The notes: generated by a model from the letters alone, not told the origin. A stretch of 64,000 nucleotides of DNA from Chryseobacterium sp. SC28 (GCF_003932955.1 NZ_QOVY01000002.1:62001-126000), one strand, 5' to 3'. Positions 8,097 through 17,068 are shown, numbered from the stretch's first letter. Numbers and translations are program-made.

Positions 8097-8768
8097 TTAA
8101 GCATTATTCACAATCAAAACAATCTCCCCTTTCAATGTTTTGCTTTTTGAAAATTCGATTAATTCCAAGATTGTCCCGCGCTTTGTTTCCTCAAATTTCT
8201 TGGAAATCTCTCTGCTCAAGCTCACTTTCGTCTCCTCGCCGAAGAATTCTTTGATCTGTTCCAAAGTCGTGTTGATTTTATGCGGACTTTCGTAGAGAAT
8301 AATAGTCTTCTTTTCTTCCGCCAGCTGTTTCAGCTTGGTTTGTCGGCCTTTTTTTTGTGGTAGAAAACCGGCAAAATAGAAATCGTGATTTGGCAATCCC
8401 GAAACTACAAGCGCCGGCACAAAAGCGGTTGCGCCGGGTAAACAAATCATTTCCAAGTCTTTATCTGCGCAAGCCTTCGCCAAAAGATAGCCCGGATCTG
8501 AGATTCCCGGCGTTCCTGCATCAGTTATAATCGCAATCGTTTGACCATTTTCCAAATCTTGAATGACTTTCTCTGTCATCTGGTGCTCGTTGTGCAAATG
8601 ATAAGACTTCACAGGTTTTGAAATCTCATAATGCTTCAGAAGAAATCCCGAAGTTCTGGTGTCTTCGCACAAGATATAATCGACCTCTTTCAGCACCTTT
8701 ACCGCGCGAAAGGTCATATCTTCCAAATTTCCAATCGGCGTTGGCACGAAATATAAAATTCCCCTCAT
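8097..8768 (-). CDS. rsmI: 16S rRNA (cytidine1402-2'-O)-methyltransferase
   Basis: RsmI uses S-adenosylmethionine to 2'-O-methylate C1402 in the decoding centre of 16S rRNA. It is a tetrapyrrole-methylase-fold protein with the N-terminal VPTPIGNLEDMTFRA, CEDTR and DAGTPGISDPGY. I start at the ATG at 8768 (MRGILYFVPT), giving 223 residues. The longer frame from 8804 adds 12 residues encoded inside a palindromic repeat of the adjacent RAYT element, so it is unlikely to be native. The gene ends 42 bp before the fabG start on the same strand. Confidence 0.93.
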   Translation of the reverse strand: MRGILYFVPTPIGNLEDMTFRAVKVLKEVDYILCEDTRTSGFLLKHYEISKPVKSYHLHNEHQMTEKVIQDLENGQTIAIITDAGTPGISDPGYLLAKACADKDLEMICLPGATAFVPALVVSGLPNHDFYFAGFLPQKKGRQTKLKQLAEEKKTIILYESPHKINTTLEQIKEFFGEETKVSLSREISKKFEETKRGTILELIEFSKSKTLKGEIVLIVNNA

Positions 8769-8784
8769 TTTTTCTTTTTTTGTT

Positions 8785-9160
8785 GCAGTTGGAATAAATT
8801 CCAACCTTTGTACATAGCCCGTTTCTATGGAACTTTGCCTAAACTTTTTTTGTTCAGGTTGGAATAAATTCCAACCTGACGATATCTTTCGTTCCTACGG
8901 AACTCCACTAACCAAGTCGCAAAGCGACGACCGATTTTCGAAACCTAAGATTTTAATCTTAGGGACATCAACCTTAGGATTTCGACACCTACGGAAATTC
9001 CGCACAAACCAAGTCGTAAAGCGACGACCGATTTTTCAAACCTAAGATTTCAATCTTAAGGACTACTCAACCTTAGCACCTCTGTTCCTACGGAACTCCA
9101 CTAACCAAAGTCGCAAAGCGACGACCTATTTTTCAAACCTAAGATTTCAATCTGAGGAAC
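8785..9160. repeat. Left repeat array: B1, B2, A1, A2, A3
   Basis: B units carry GGTTGGAATAAATTCCAACC (perfect at 8858-8877; a diverged copy near 8788). A units carry the short palindrome GTCGCAAAGCGAC at 8916-8928, 9013-9025 (one change) and 9110-9122, a strict 97-bp period. Each A unit then has CCGATTTTTC, the palindrome CCTAAGATTTTAATCTTAGG or a close variant, CAACCTTAGGATTTC and CCTACGGAA. A3 breaks off inside its second palindrome, exactly where the transposase reading frame ends. Confidence 0.85.
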
Positions 9161-9629
9161 TTTCTTTAGAAATTAAATCCTCAAACCAATAATTTTCATC
9201 GTAGTTCACTTCAAATTTTTTCAATAATTGGAGATATTCATCTTTAAAAGTTTGCTTTTTGTGATGTTCTTCTTGATTTTCAATATACTTATATACTTTC
9301 CCTATCGAAGATTGATTATAACTAAATCCTCCGAATCCTCTTTGCCATTCAAAACGTTCTTCTAAAAATCCGTTTTCATTAATCCATTTCGATGATTTTG
9401 CTTTAACACTTTTCATAACCTCAGAAAGAGAAAGTGTAGTTTTCAAAACAAAAAAACAATGGACGTGGTCTTCCACCCCATTTACAATAATAGTGCTACA
9501 TCCTGTTTCGTTTATCAAATTTCCAATGACAGCAAACAACTCTTTACGGAAGTTTTCCCTTATCAAAGAATTTCTGTACTTTACTGCAAAAACGGCTTGT
9601 ACATATAACTTTACATACGTGTTAGGCAT
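9147..9629 (-). CDS. REP-associated tyrosine transposase (IS200-like, Y1 HUH family)
   Basis: A 160-residue single-domain Y1 transposase. The HUH metal-binding pair is His55-Val-His57 (EDHVHCFF), and the likely nucleophile is Tyr115 in YKYIENQEEHH, followed by the C-terminal helix with NYWF. HUH transposases cut and join single-stranded DNA through a 5'-phosphotyrosine and recognise hairpins. The gene has palindromic 97-bp repeats on both sides and no IS partner gene (no TnpB), which fits the RAYT class that processes REP hairpins. Its stop codon and last few codons (ESSSD) lie within repeat copy A3. It is intact and may be active. Confidence 0.88.
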   Translation of the reverse strand: MPNTYVKLYVQAVFAVKYRNSLIRENFRKELFAVIGNLINETGCSTIIVNGVEDHVHCFFVLKTTLSLSEVMKSVKAKSSKWINENGFLEERFEWQRGFGGFSYNQSSIGKVYKYIENQEEHHKKQTFKDEYLQLLKKFEVNYDENYWFEDLISKESSSD

Positions 9630-9684
9630 CTTTCTGTGCGTTTTTTATGGTTACCAAAACTTGATGTATGTCGTTTCATTTGCT

Positions 9685-10130
9685 CAAAACAAAGTCGCAA
9701 AGCGACGACCGATTTTCGAAACCTAAGATTTCAATCTTATGGACTTCAACCTTAGGATCTCAGCTCCTACGGAAACTCCGCACAAACCAAATCGCAAAGC
9801 GGTACTTTCTTGTTCAGGTTGGAATAAATTCTAACCTTACGATATCTGTCGTTCCTACGGAACTCCACCAACCAAGTCGCAAAGCGACGACCGATTTTTC
9901 AAACCTAAGATTTTAATATTAGGGACATCAACCTTAGGATTTCAGCACCTACGGAACTCCACCAACCAAAGGAGCAAAGCGACGACCGATTTTCGAAACC
10001 TAAGATTTCAATCTTAGGGACATCAACCTTAGGATCTCCGCTCCTACGGAAATTCCGCAGAAACAAAGTCGCAAAGCGACGACCGATTTTTTCTCCAACC
10101 CTAAGATTTCGATTTTAGGGACTCTGCGGC
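9685..10130. repeat. Right repeat array: A4, A5, B3, A6, A7, A8
   Basis: The GTCGCAAAGCGAC palindrome or its variant lies at 9694-9706, 9791-9803 (degenerate), 9876-9888, 9971-9983 (first bases changed) and 10068-10080. Spacing is 97, 85, 95 and 97 bp; the 85-bp step is where A5 is truncated and fused to B3 (palindrome near 9817-9836 with one change). All A units point the same way as those in the left array. A8 ends at 10130, 16 bp from the stop of the next gene. Confidence 0.85.
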
Positions 10131-10145
10131 TCAGTACAAAAACAG

Positions 10146-11216
10146 CTACAAAAATCTGCTCTCCACCAAGGACCACAGTCTCTGTGCATAGCTGTCAACT
10201 TTTTTCCAGTCTTTTTCGTAATAAATATCACTCAAAAATTCTTGAGCTTTTTCCAGAGACGTAAAAGAATTAAGAGTGGCAACCACTTGATTCAGTTCGC
10301 TTTGGCTTCCACCAAAAAGATACTGGGAAAAGGCTATTCTGTCATTCAGATCAAGCTTAAATTCCGGCTTCGGCTTTGGTGCTTCCATATATTCTTTCGG
10401 AACATTGCTTTTCAGGATACTCCCGGCATCCGATTTTGGTTGTTGAGGATCGGAATCTTCCAATTGATCCTCATCAAAAAGTGATTTAGTAATTTTTAAA
10501 CCCTTGATACTTGCCAACTTTACTTTTCTATCGTGATGCTCCTCCGGATTTTGATCTTCGTAAACTTTTTGCGTTTTTTCTTTACCGGACGTTTTTTCTT
10601 TTGATAATTCTACAATTTTCCTTCGCTTTTGTTCAAGTTCCTTTAGTTTGGCTTCTTTTTCCGCCAGTCTTGTTTCGTAATCATTTTCCTCTTTTGTTTC
10701 CTCTTTTTCCATTGCAAAAGAAAAACGGCTGTCTTGCATTGGTTCTAATTTAGAAGAGATATTTTGAAAGAGATTCTCCTCTAGTTCTGAACCGATTGTG
10801 GTTGTACGGCCAGCGATTTCTTCTGAATCCGGTGCTGTCGGAGAAGCATGCCGTGCATCCTTTTTTTCCAGTGAATTAACTTCTGCTACTTCGGCACCAG
10901 CGTCTAAAATATTTTGTACGTCATTTTCTCCCGTCGTGGTATCCACAAGCTCATTTTCATCTTGGACTTTTAGGTCATAAATTGAATCGGATTTTTGCAT
11001 TGTTAATTGATAATCAATATCTTCTTGACTTGAAGATTGAGTTGGCGCGTGATTGATTCCTTTAGATAATTTCAAATAAGAGAATTTCTGATAAAGCGCC
11101 GTCAATTGCTGTTCTTTGTCCAATAAATCTTCTAAGGAATCGTTTCTGGACAATTCTTCGAGGAGAATTTTGATTTCCCCAAAAATACTTTCGTATGGTG
11201 GTTGCAAGATTTGCAT
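10146..11216 (-). CDS. Hypothetical protein with charged coiled-coil centre
   Basis: A 356-residue protein I do not recognise. The N-terminus (about 1-50) is helical with LLEELSRNDSLEDLLDKEQ. Residues about 60-170 are acidic and low in complexity. Residues about 175-215 form a strongly charged coiled coil rich in Lys and Glu. A compact C-terminal region (about 285-356) looks like a folded helical domain: DRIAFSQYLFGGSQSELNQV, FTSLEKAQEFL and DWKKVDSYAQRLW. There is no signal peptide or membrane segment, so it is likely cytosolic. It is divergent from tdk across 124 bp. The architecture (anchor, flexible linker, folded end) suggests a scaffold or binding protein, but no function can be given. 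Confidence 0.7.
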   Translation of the reverse strand: MQILQPPYESIFGEIKILLEELSRNDSLEDLLDKEQQLTALYQKFSYLKLSKGINHAPTQSSSQEDIDYQLTMQKSDSIYDLKVQDENELVDTTTGENDVQNILDAGAEVAEVNSLEKKDARHASPTAPDSEEIAGRTTTIGSELEENLFQNISSKLEPMQDSRFSFAMEKEETKEENDYETRLAEKEAKLKELEQKRRKIVELSKEKTSGKEKTQKVYEDQNPEEHHDRKVKLASIKGLKITKSLFDEDQLEDSDPQQPKSDAGSILKSNVPKEYMEAPKPKPEFKLDLNDRIAFSQYLFGGSQSELNQVVATLNSFTSLEKAQEFLSDIYYEKDWKKVDSYAQRLWSLVESRFL

Positions 11217-11340
11217 AATAATTTTTGATTAATTTTTACCTAAATTTGATATTTATAAATTTAAGAACAATTTTGTTCAATAAAAGGATTTTGTGAAGTT
11301 TTTCTGAATAGAATTTTAAAACAATTTTGCTAAATTAATA

Positions 11341-11928
11341 ATGTTTTTAGAAAATACAATTAATCATTCCAAACAAAGCGGCTGGATGGAGGTGATCTGC
11401 GGTTCGATGTTTTCCGGCAAAACCGAAGAACTCATTCGAAGACTGCGGCGAGCAGAATTGGCAGGTCAGATCGTAGAGATTTTCAAACCAAAAATCGATA
11501 CGAGATATTCGGATGATGATGTCGTCTCTCATAACCAAAACAAAATTCGGAGTACCAGTGTCGAAAGTCCCTCGGAAATCCTTTTGTTGGGCTCGAACTG
11601 TCAAGTGGTGGCCATTGACGAAGCTCAGTTTTTTGATGAAAGCATCGTAGACGTAGCTAATCAGTTGGCAAACAGCGGCATACGGGTGGTGATTGCAGGC
11701 TTGGATATGGATTTTTTAGGACGTCCATTTGGGCCAATGCCTAATCTGATGGCAACCGCAGAATATGTGACCAAAGTTCATGCAATTTGCAAAAGGACGG
11801 GCAATTTAGCAAATTATTCTATGAGAATCACATCAGGAAAAGATCTGGTGGAACTCGGGGAAACCGAAGCTTATGAAGCTGTGAGCAGAAGCGTTTTTGT
11901 CGAAGAAGTTTTGAAAAAAAATAAATAG
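11341..11928 (+). CDS. tdk: Thymidine kinase (type II), zinc-ribbon cysteines lost
   Basis: Phosphorylates thymidine with ATP in the salvage pathway. It has 195 residues with Walker A GSMFSGKTEEL (residues 22-32), the Walker B-like AIDEAQFF and the lasso region around SMRITSGKD. Type II thymidine kinases usually hold a structural zinc by two CxxC pairs. Here they read CKRT and SRSV, so only one of four cysteines remains, a condition common in Bacteroidota. The gene is followed after 18 bp by murF-alr in the same direction. Confidence 0.93.
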   Translation: MFLENTINHSKQSGWMEVICGSMFSGKTEELIRRLRRAELAGQIVEIFKPKIDTRYSDDDVVSHNQNKIRSTSVESPSEILLLGSNCQVVAIDEAQFFDESIVDVANQLANSGIRVVIAGLDMDFLGRPFGPMPNLMATAEYVTKVHAICKRTGNLANYSMRITSGKDLVELGETEAYEAVSRSVFVEEVLKKNK

Positions 11929-11946
11929 TTTATCTGTTAATAGTCA

Positions 11947-14391
11947 ATGAATTACACCATCAAGGAGATTGCTGACATCACCCATTCTAAGTTTTTCGGA
12001 AATGGTAAAACCAAAATCAAAAACATTGCTTTTGACAGTAGAACGATTTATTCGGCGAAGCAAACCGCATTTTTGGCCATCAGCACCCAGAAAAATTCTG
12101 GCCAGAAGTATATTGATAAGGTCATTGAAAAAGGAATTAATACGATTATCACCGAAAACGAAATCACAAATGCTTTTGTAAATCAAATTATTACAAAAAA
12201 TTCCATTGAGTTTTTGCAAACCTTGGCCCGATATCACTTCGAACATTCTGACATCAACTCCATCGGAATTACCGGAAGCAATGGGAAGACAATCCTGAAA
12301 GAATGGCTTTATCAGTGCCTTTGGAATGAATTTGCAACGGTCAAAAGCCCTAAAAGTTTTAATTCGCAAATTGGTCTGCCCTTGTCGGTTTTACAGATTG
12401 AAAAAAAACACGAACTGGGAATCTTCGAGGTTGGAATATCTAAACCCGGCGAAATGGAAAAGCAGGAACGCGTTTTCCAACCAAAAATTGGCCTGCTGAC
12501 GCATATCGGCTCCGCACATTCTGCGAATTTCAGCTCTGAAGAAGAATTGATTCGTGAAAAACTAAAGCTTTTCCAGCATTCAGAAATTATTTTTTATAAT
12601 GGCGATAACTTGTTGACTGAGAGCATCATCCGGGAACTATATCCCCACAAGAATTTAATATCCTATGGTTTAGAAAGCAGCAACCGCATTACCATTATTT
12701 CTGAAATTAGCAATCGTGCAGAAGATATCCAAATCCAATATTTCGACGAAATCATCTCACTCCCCATCTTCCAACGAGATGACGCCACGTTGACCAATGT
12801 CCTCGCATTGGTCGGGATTCTTAAGGAATTAGGTATCTCCAATTCGGATATCAAAGAAAAGATCGACGATTTGAAAGCTGTAGAAATGCGTCTGGAAAGC
12901 GTCGAAGGTGTGAGAAATAACCTGATTATCAACGATTCTTACAACTTGGATCTGGATTCTTTGAAAATCGCTTTCCAATTTATCCGGGAATACAATAATC
13001 CAAGAAAATCTCTCATCCTAACGGATATTCTTGATTCGGGCGAGAATCGGACTGCGCTGTATCACGAAGTTGCTGAGCTCGTGAATGAGCAGAAATTTGA
13101 CAAAATCTTTTTGATTGGCGACGAAATTGGTTCGTTTTCCGCACTATTTAGTCCCGCGCCATCTGTATTTAGCACTACAAGCCAACTGATTGAAAATAAA
13201 GCACTTAATGAGATAGAAAACCAAATCGTTTTGCTGAAAGGCGCAAGAAAATTTAAGATTGAAAGAATCAAAGAACTCCTCGAACTCCGAAAGCACGATA
13301 CCGTTTTGGAAATTAATTTGAATGCCATTCTTCATAATATTAATTTTCATAAATCTCTTTTGAAGCCAGAAACCAAAATGATGGCAATGGTAAAGGCGAA
13401 TGCCTACGGATTGGGAAGCTATGAAATTTCGGAATTTCTGCAACTGCATCATATTGATTATCTGGGTGTTGCCTTCGCCGATGAAGGAATCGAGTTGCGA
13501 AAAAAAGGAATCACAACGCCCATTATCGTTATGAACCCCGAGCAGCACAGCTATGACAGCATCATCGAGTACAACTTGGAACCGGAAATTTACAGTTTGC
13601 GGGTTTTGGAAGTATTCAATGAGCAATTGCTGAAGTCCGGAAACCAGCAAAAATATCCCATTCACGTAAAGCTAGAAACGGGGATGCATCGTCTTGGGTT
13701 TAAAGATTTCGAACTGGACGAACTAATAGATCGGTTGAGAGTGACCAATGTACAGGTAACCAGCATTTTCAGTCACTTATCGTCGGCCGATATTCCCGAA
13801 GAGAGAGATTTTACACTTCAGCAATTGAAAACTTTCGATAAAAATTCGACCTATCTTATTAATAAGCTGGGCTACAAACCCCTTCGGCATATTTTAAATT
13901 CTTCAGGAATTACAAATTATACTGATTATCAATATGATATGGTAAGGATCGGAATCGGAATGATCGGTGAATCTTCCAATAAATTAATAAAAAATCAGCT
14001 CCAGAATTCGGTATGTTTTAAAACGGTAGTTTCGCAAATTTCTGAGGTAAAAAGCGGAGAATCTGTGGGTTATGGCCGAGGATATCGAACGGACCAAGAC
14101 ACAAAAATTGCCACGATTCCCGTGGGATATGCAGACGGTATTCCAAGAATGGTCGGAAATATGGTGGGAAGGGTTGGGATCCATAAAAAACTTTATCCCA
14201 TCGTGGGAAATGTCTGTATGGATATGATGATGATAAGAGTAGATGGAGCCAATGTGGAAGAGGGAGATCCTGTTGTCCTATTCAATTCAAATCCGACGTT
14301 GGGAGAATTTTCAAATTATTGCAAAACAATTGCTTACGAAGTTTTAACATCGATTTCTCCGCGTGTAAAAAGAATCTATATCAAAAATTAA
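11947..14391 (+). CDS. murF-alr: Bifunctional UDP-MurNAc-tripeptide:D-Ala-D-Ala ligase / alanine racemase
   Basis: An 814-residue fusion. Residues 1 to about 440 are MurF (ATP loop GITGSNGKT near residue 104), which adds D-Ala-D-Ala to the muropeptide precursor. Residues about 450-814 are a fold-type III alanine racemase: PLP lysine in MVKANAYGLG near residue 482, and the second catalytic Tyr in GYGRGYRTDQ. The fusion couples D-Ala supply to its use and is a known feature of Bacteroidota. The MurF half lacks some conserved residues of stand-alone MurF (for example GSNGKTILK in place of GSNGKTTTK), which is usual in this fusion. It is followed by the patatin gene after 1 bp. Confidence 0.95.
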   Translation: MNYTIKEIADITHSKFFGNGKTKIKNIAFDSRTIYSAKQTAFLAISTQKNSGQKYIDKVIEKGINTIITENEITNAFVNQIITKNSIEFLQTLARYHFEHSDINSIGITGSNGKTILKEWLYQCLWNEFATVKSPKSFNSQIGLPLSVLQIEKKHELGIFEVGISKPGEMEKQERVFQPKIGLLTHIGSAHSANFSSEEELIREKLKLFQHSEIIFYNGDNLLTESIIRELYPHKNLISYGLESSNRITIISEISNRAEDIQIQYFDEIISLPIFQRDDATLTNVLALVGILKELGISNSDIKEKIDDLKAVEMRLESVEGVRNNLIINDSYNLDLDSLKIAFQFIREYNNPRKSLILTDILDSGENRTALYHEVAELVNEQKFDKIFLIGDEIGSFSALFSPAPSVFSTTSQLIENKALNEIENQIVLLKGARKFKIERIKELLELRKHDTVLEINLNAILHNINFHKSLLKPETKMMAMVKANAYGLGSYEISEFLQLHHIDYLGVAFADEGIELRKKGITTPIIVMNPEQHSYDSIIEYNLEPEIYSLRVLEVFNEQLLKSGNQQKYPIHVKLETGMHRLGFKDFELDELIDRLRVTNVQVTSIFSHLSSADIPEERDFTLQQLKTFDKNSTYLINKLGYKPLRHILNSSGITNYTDYQYDMVRIGIGMIGESSNKLIKNQLQNSVCFKTVVSQISEVKSGESVGYGRGYRTDQDTKIATIPVGYADGIPRMVGNMVGRVGIHKKLYPIVGNVCMDMMMIRVDGANVEEGDPVVLFNSNPTLGEFSNYCKTIAYEVLTSISPRVKRIYIKN

Positions 14392-14392
14392 A

Positions 14393-16549
14393 ATGATTAA
14401 AAAATTTATCATTTTTCTTCCACTTTTAGCTTATTTGATAAGTTATTCGCAAGTGAAAGAAAATCTTAAGATACCCAAAAACCCCCGAATTGGACTTTCT
14501 CTTTCTGGCGGCGGAGCCAAGGGCTTTTCTCACGTGGGCGTTTTGAAAGTGATAGATTCTCTCGGAATTAAAATCGATTATATTGCCGGAACCAGTATGG
14601 GCGCGATTGTAGGCGGTTTATACGCTGCCGGATATACAGGAAAAGATATCGAAAAAATCGTGATGGACACGGATTTCTATTCCTTGATCACGGATCCGAA
14701 AACAAGAAAAGAGCTTCCATTCTTCAACAAAAATGTAGACAAATATCTTTTGACTTTTCCTCTGAAAAACGGTAAAGTTTCTTTGCCATCGTCCATCAGC
14801 ACAGGGCAAAGAAATATTTATCTTCTGAAAGAGTTGTTGAAAAATGTTTCAAATATAGATGATTTTTCCAAATTACCTATTCCGTTTCTATGTGTGGCTA
14901 CAAATCTAGAAAGTGGCGAAATGAAAATTTTTGAAAAGGGCGATTTGGTTTCGGCCATTCTGGCAAGCTCGGCTTTTCCCTCGCTTTTGGAGCCGGTGAA
15001 AATCGGGGACAGCATCTATATTGATGGTGCAATGAGCGTAAACTATCCCTCCAAACCATTGAAAGACAAGGGAATAGACATCGTCATCGGCGTAGATCTC
15101 AACCAGCCATTAACCAAGCGGGATAATCTGAACAGTGTCATCGATATCCTTAATCAAGTCATCGATTTTGGCATTCAGAAAGAGACCAAAAACCAGTACA
15201 AATACACCGATATTAATATCAAACCAAACCTTACCGGAATGACCGCTACCAGCTACGACGACAAGCGGATGATTCTGGATAGCGGCTATGCAGAAGCCTT
15301 GAAATATACCGACATTTTAAAAGAATTGCCCAAGAGAAATTTCGAAAGATTGCGGTCTCCCACCAATCCCATATTCTCAAGTGTTTACAAAATCGACAAC
15401 CTTGTGGTCGAAAATGAGAAAATATACCGTTCTAATTATATCCGTGGAAAAATGGGTCTTAAAACGCCTTCGCTGCAAACCTACGGCAGTATAAATAAAA
15501 TGCTGGACAAGCTTTATGCCACCAATAATTACAAATTTCTCAATTACGACATCGTTCAGGAAGACAACCGTAATTATCTCAAACTGTACGTCACAGAAGA
15601 TGAAACCCGCCATTTCCTCAAGATAGGTCTCCATTACGATGAAATCTTCAAGACAGGTTTGCTGATAAACTACTCGGGCAAGCGCCTGCTTTTTAACAAC
15701 TCCAATCTGTCTTTGGACATTGTAATCGGAGATAGTCCCAGATATTATTTTAATTATTTTATCGATAACGGTTATATTCCCGGCGTTGGCATATATTCCT
15801 CTGCGATGAGCTTCGATCTCAAGGATTCTCATAAAAACACCTTGGAGACTTGGGACTGGTTCCGGAACGAAGTTTATATCCAGTCTGTATGGAACGACAA
15901 ATTTGCAATAGGCGGCGGTATAAGCTACGATTTGTTCAAAAGCGACAAAAATGGTGCAGATAAAAAGGATGAAAAATACCTAAATCCGTATCTCTTCCTC
16001 AAAAGCGATACGCAGGACGACAAAGATTTTCCGACCAGAGGATTTTATTTGAATGCCGAGGGCAAAATTATAGATCTTTTCGGAAGTGATCTGGAGGAAA
16101 AACCGATTTTGATCAAAGCAGACATCAAGATGAATTTTTATTTCTCAAAAATGTTTACTTACCGGCTCAATTTGTACGGAGGCATCACGATCGGCGACAT
16201 TTTGCCCTCGTTTTATCAATATAGGATAGGAGGCATTTTCGAGCAAAATATTGTCAACTTCAAGAGGTTTGCCGGCTATCAGTTTGGCTTGCTTAATGAT
16301 AATAACATTTTTTTGGCATCCAATGATTTTCAGTTTAGGTTCGGTAAAAATTATTTTTTGGTGGCCAATTTCAGTATTGCAAATCTTTTCGATTCTATTA
16401 AATTTGCAGATGCTGCAAAACTTAATTACAATTCCGCGGGAATCACCGGCGGCTACAAATCGCCTTTTGGGCAGATAAAACTGAATTTCAGCCATTCTCT
16501 GGATCGTCATAAAGGAATTTTTTCTGTTATACTGGGACATTGGTTTTAA
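14393..16549 (+). CDS. Patatin-like phospholipase with C-terminal BamA-type beta-barrel
   Basis: A 718-residue outer-membrane protein. It has a signal peptide at 1-20, then a patatin domain with oxyanion hole GGGAKGFSHVG, nucleophile Ser in GTSMG (near residue 69) and the dyad Asp in DGAMSVNYP (near 212). After a POTRA-like region around residues 330-410, the rest is an Omp85-type beta-barrel ending in a terminal Phe (LGHWF). The PlpD class of type Vd autotransporters has this layout: the barrel moves or anchors the lipase. It probably hydrolyses phospholipids at the surface or in the periplasm. It sits 1 bp after murF-alr and 3 bp before ybeY, so one operon is likely. Confidence 0.9.
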   Translation: MIKKFIIFLPLLAYLISYSQVKENLKIPKNPRIGLSLSGGGAKGFSHVGVLKVIDSLGIKIDYIAGTSMGAIVGGLYAAGYTGKDIEKIVMDTDFYSLITDPKTRKELPFFNKNVDKYLLTFPLKNGKVSLPSSISTGQRNIYLLKELLKNVSNIDDFSKLPIPFLCVATNLESGEMKIFEKGDLVSAILASSAFPSLLEPVKIGDSIYIDGAMSVNYPSKPLKDKGIDIVIGVDLNQPLTKRDNLNSVIDILNQVIDFGIQKETKNQYKYTDINIKPNLTGMTATSYDDKRMILDSGYAEALKYTDILKELPKRNFERLRSPTNPIFSSVYKIDNLVVENEKIYRSNYIRGKMGLKTPSLQTYGSINKMLDKLYATNNYKFLNYDIVQEDNRNYLKLYVTEDETRHFLKIGLHYDEIFKTGLLINYSGKRLLFNNSNLSLDIVIGDSPRYYFNYFIDNGYIPGVGIYSSAMSFDLKDSHKNTLETWDWFRNEVYIQSVWNDKFAIGGGISYDLFKSDKNGADKKDEKYLNPYLFLKSDTQDDKDFPTRGFYLNAEGKIIDLFGSDLEEKPILIKADIKMNFYFSKMFTYRLNLYGGITIGDILPSFYQYRIGGIFEQNIVNFKRFAGYQFGLLNDNNIFLASNDFQFRFGKNYFLVANFSIANLFDSIKFADAAKLNYNSAGITGGYKSPFGQIKLNFSHSLDRHKGIFSVILGHWF

Positions 16550-16552
16550 ATA

Positions 16553-16969
16553 ATGATAAACTTTTTCTTCGAAAATATTGAATCTCAGGATATACCGCCG
16601 AACACAGCACCTTGGCTGGAAGATTTGATCCTTTCAGAAAACAAAAAACCCGGCGAGATTAATTATATCTTCTGCGATGATGAATATCTTCTGAAAGTCA
16701 ATCAAGACTACCTCCATCACGACTATTATACCGACATTATCACCTTCGACTATGTAAAGGGGAAAACTATTTCAGGAGATATTTTCGTATCTTTGCCCCG
16801 CGTTCGGGAAAACGCCTCGTCCTTGGAAAACGATATTGAATCAGAATTGCGGAGAATCTTGGCTCACGGCATTCTTCATCTGTGTGGATATACGGACAAA
16901 AGCGATCAGGAGCGGTCTACAATGCGAAAAAAAGAAGATTTCTATATCAATCGGTATTCAAATTTTTAA
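16553..16969 (+). CDS. ybeY: Endoribonuclease / rRNA maturation factor YbeY
   Basis: A single-strand-specific metalloendoribonuclease involved in 16S rRNA 3' processing and ribosome quality control. It has 138 residues with the metal motif HGILHLCGYTDKSD at the C-terminal third. The first two His ligands are present, while the third position of the usual HxxxHxxxxxH is Asp, as seen in other Bacteroidota. It begins 3 bp after the patatin gene. Its stop codon overlaps the start of an intergenic repeat element. Confidence 0.92.
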   Translation: MINFFFENIESQDIPPNTAPWLEDLILSENKKPGEINYIFCDDEYLLKVNQDYLHHDYYTDIITFDYVKGKTISGDIFVSLPRVRENASSLENDIESELRRILAHGILHLCGYTDKSDQERSTMRKKEDFYINRYSNF

Positions 16970-17056
16970 GGAGCTATTTCCCGCTTTCCGCTCTTACTCC
17001 TCGCGCCAATGCTTTCCAACCGCATGCTGCGGGGTAACCGCTTCAATCGGGGCTAT
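16964..17056. repeat. Intergenic repeat element, copy 1 (short)
   Basis: The segment after ybeY starts TTTTTAAGGAGCTATTTCCC and ends CAATCGGGGCTATTTCC. A second segment at 35163-35302 begins TTTTAAGGAGC, shares a CCGCTTTCCG-like stretch and ends CATCAGGGCTAG. I judge these to be copies of one repeat with conserved ends and a variable centre. Here the centre is short and holds a GC-rich inverted repeat (CCGCATGCTGCGG). Confidence 0.5.
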
Positions 17057-17068
17057 TTCCAATCATCA

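Larger units (their letters stand above)
8785..10130. mobile_element. RAYT transposase with flanking palindromic repeat arrays (REPtron-like)
   Basis: A block between rsmI and the hypothetical gene at 10146. It consists of repeat arrays on both sides of a single Y1 (IS200-like) transposase gene. The order is B1, B2, A1, A2, A3 (truncated), transposase, A4, A5 (truncated), B3, A6, A7, A8. The A units are about 97 bp and the B unit contains a near-perfect 20-bp palindrome. No target-site duplication or IS200-type single-end structure could be recognised. The arrangement matches the known pairing of REP-associated tyrosine transposases with REP/BIME repeats in other bacteria. That this transposase made these repeats is inference. 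Confidence 0.75.

Noticed and set aside
8910-10130. Regular repeats considered as a CRISPR array.
   Set aside because: Units are 97 bp, nearly identical over their full length with no variable spacers, contain inner palindromes, and there is no cas gene. A RAYT gene sits in the middle.
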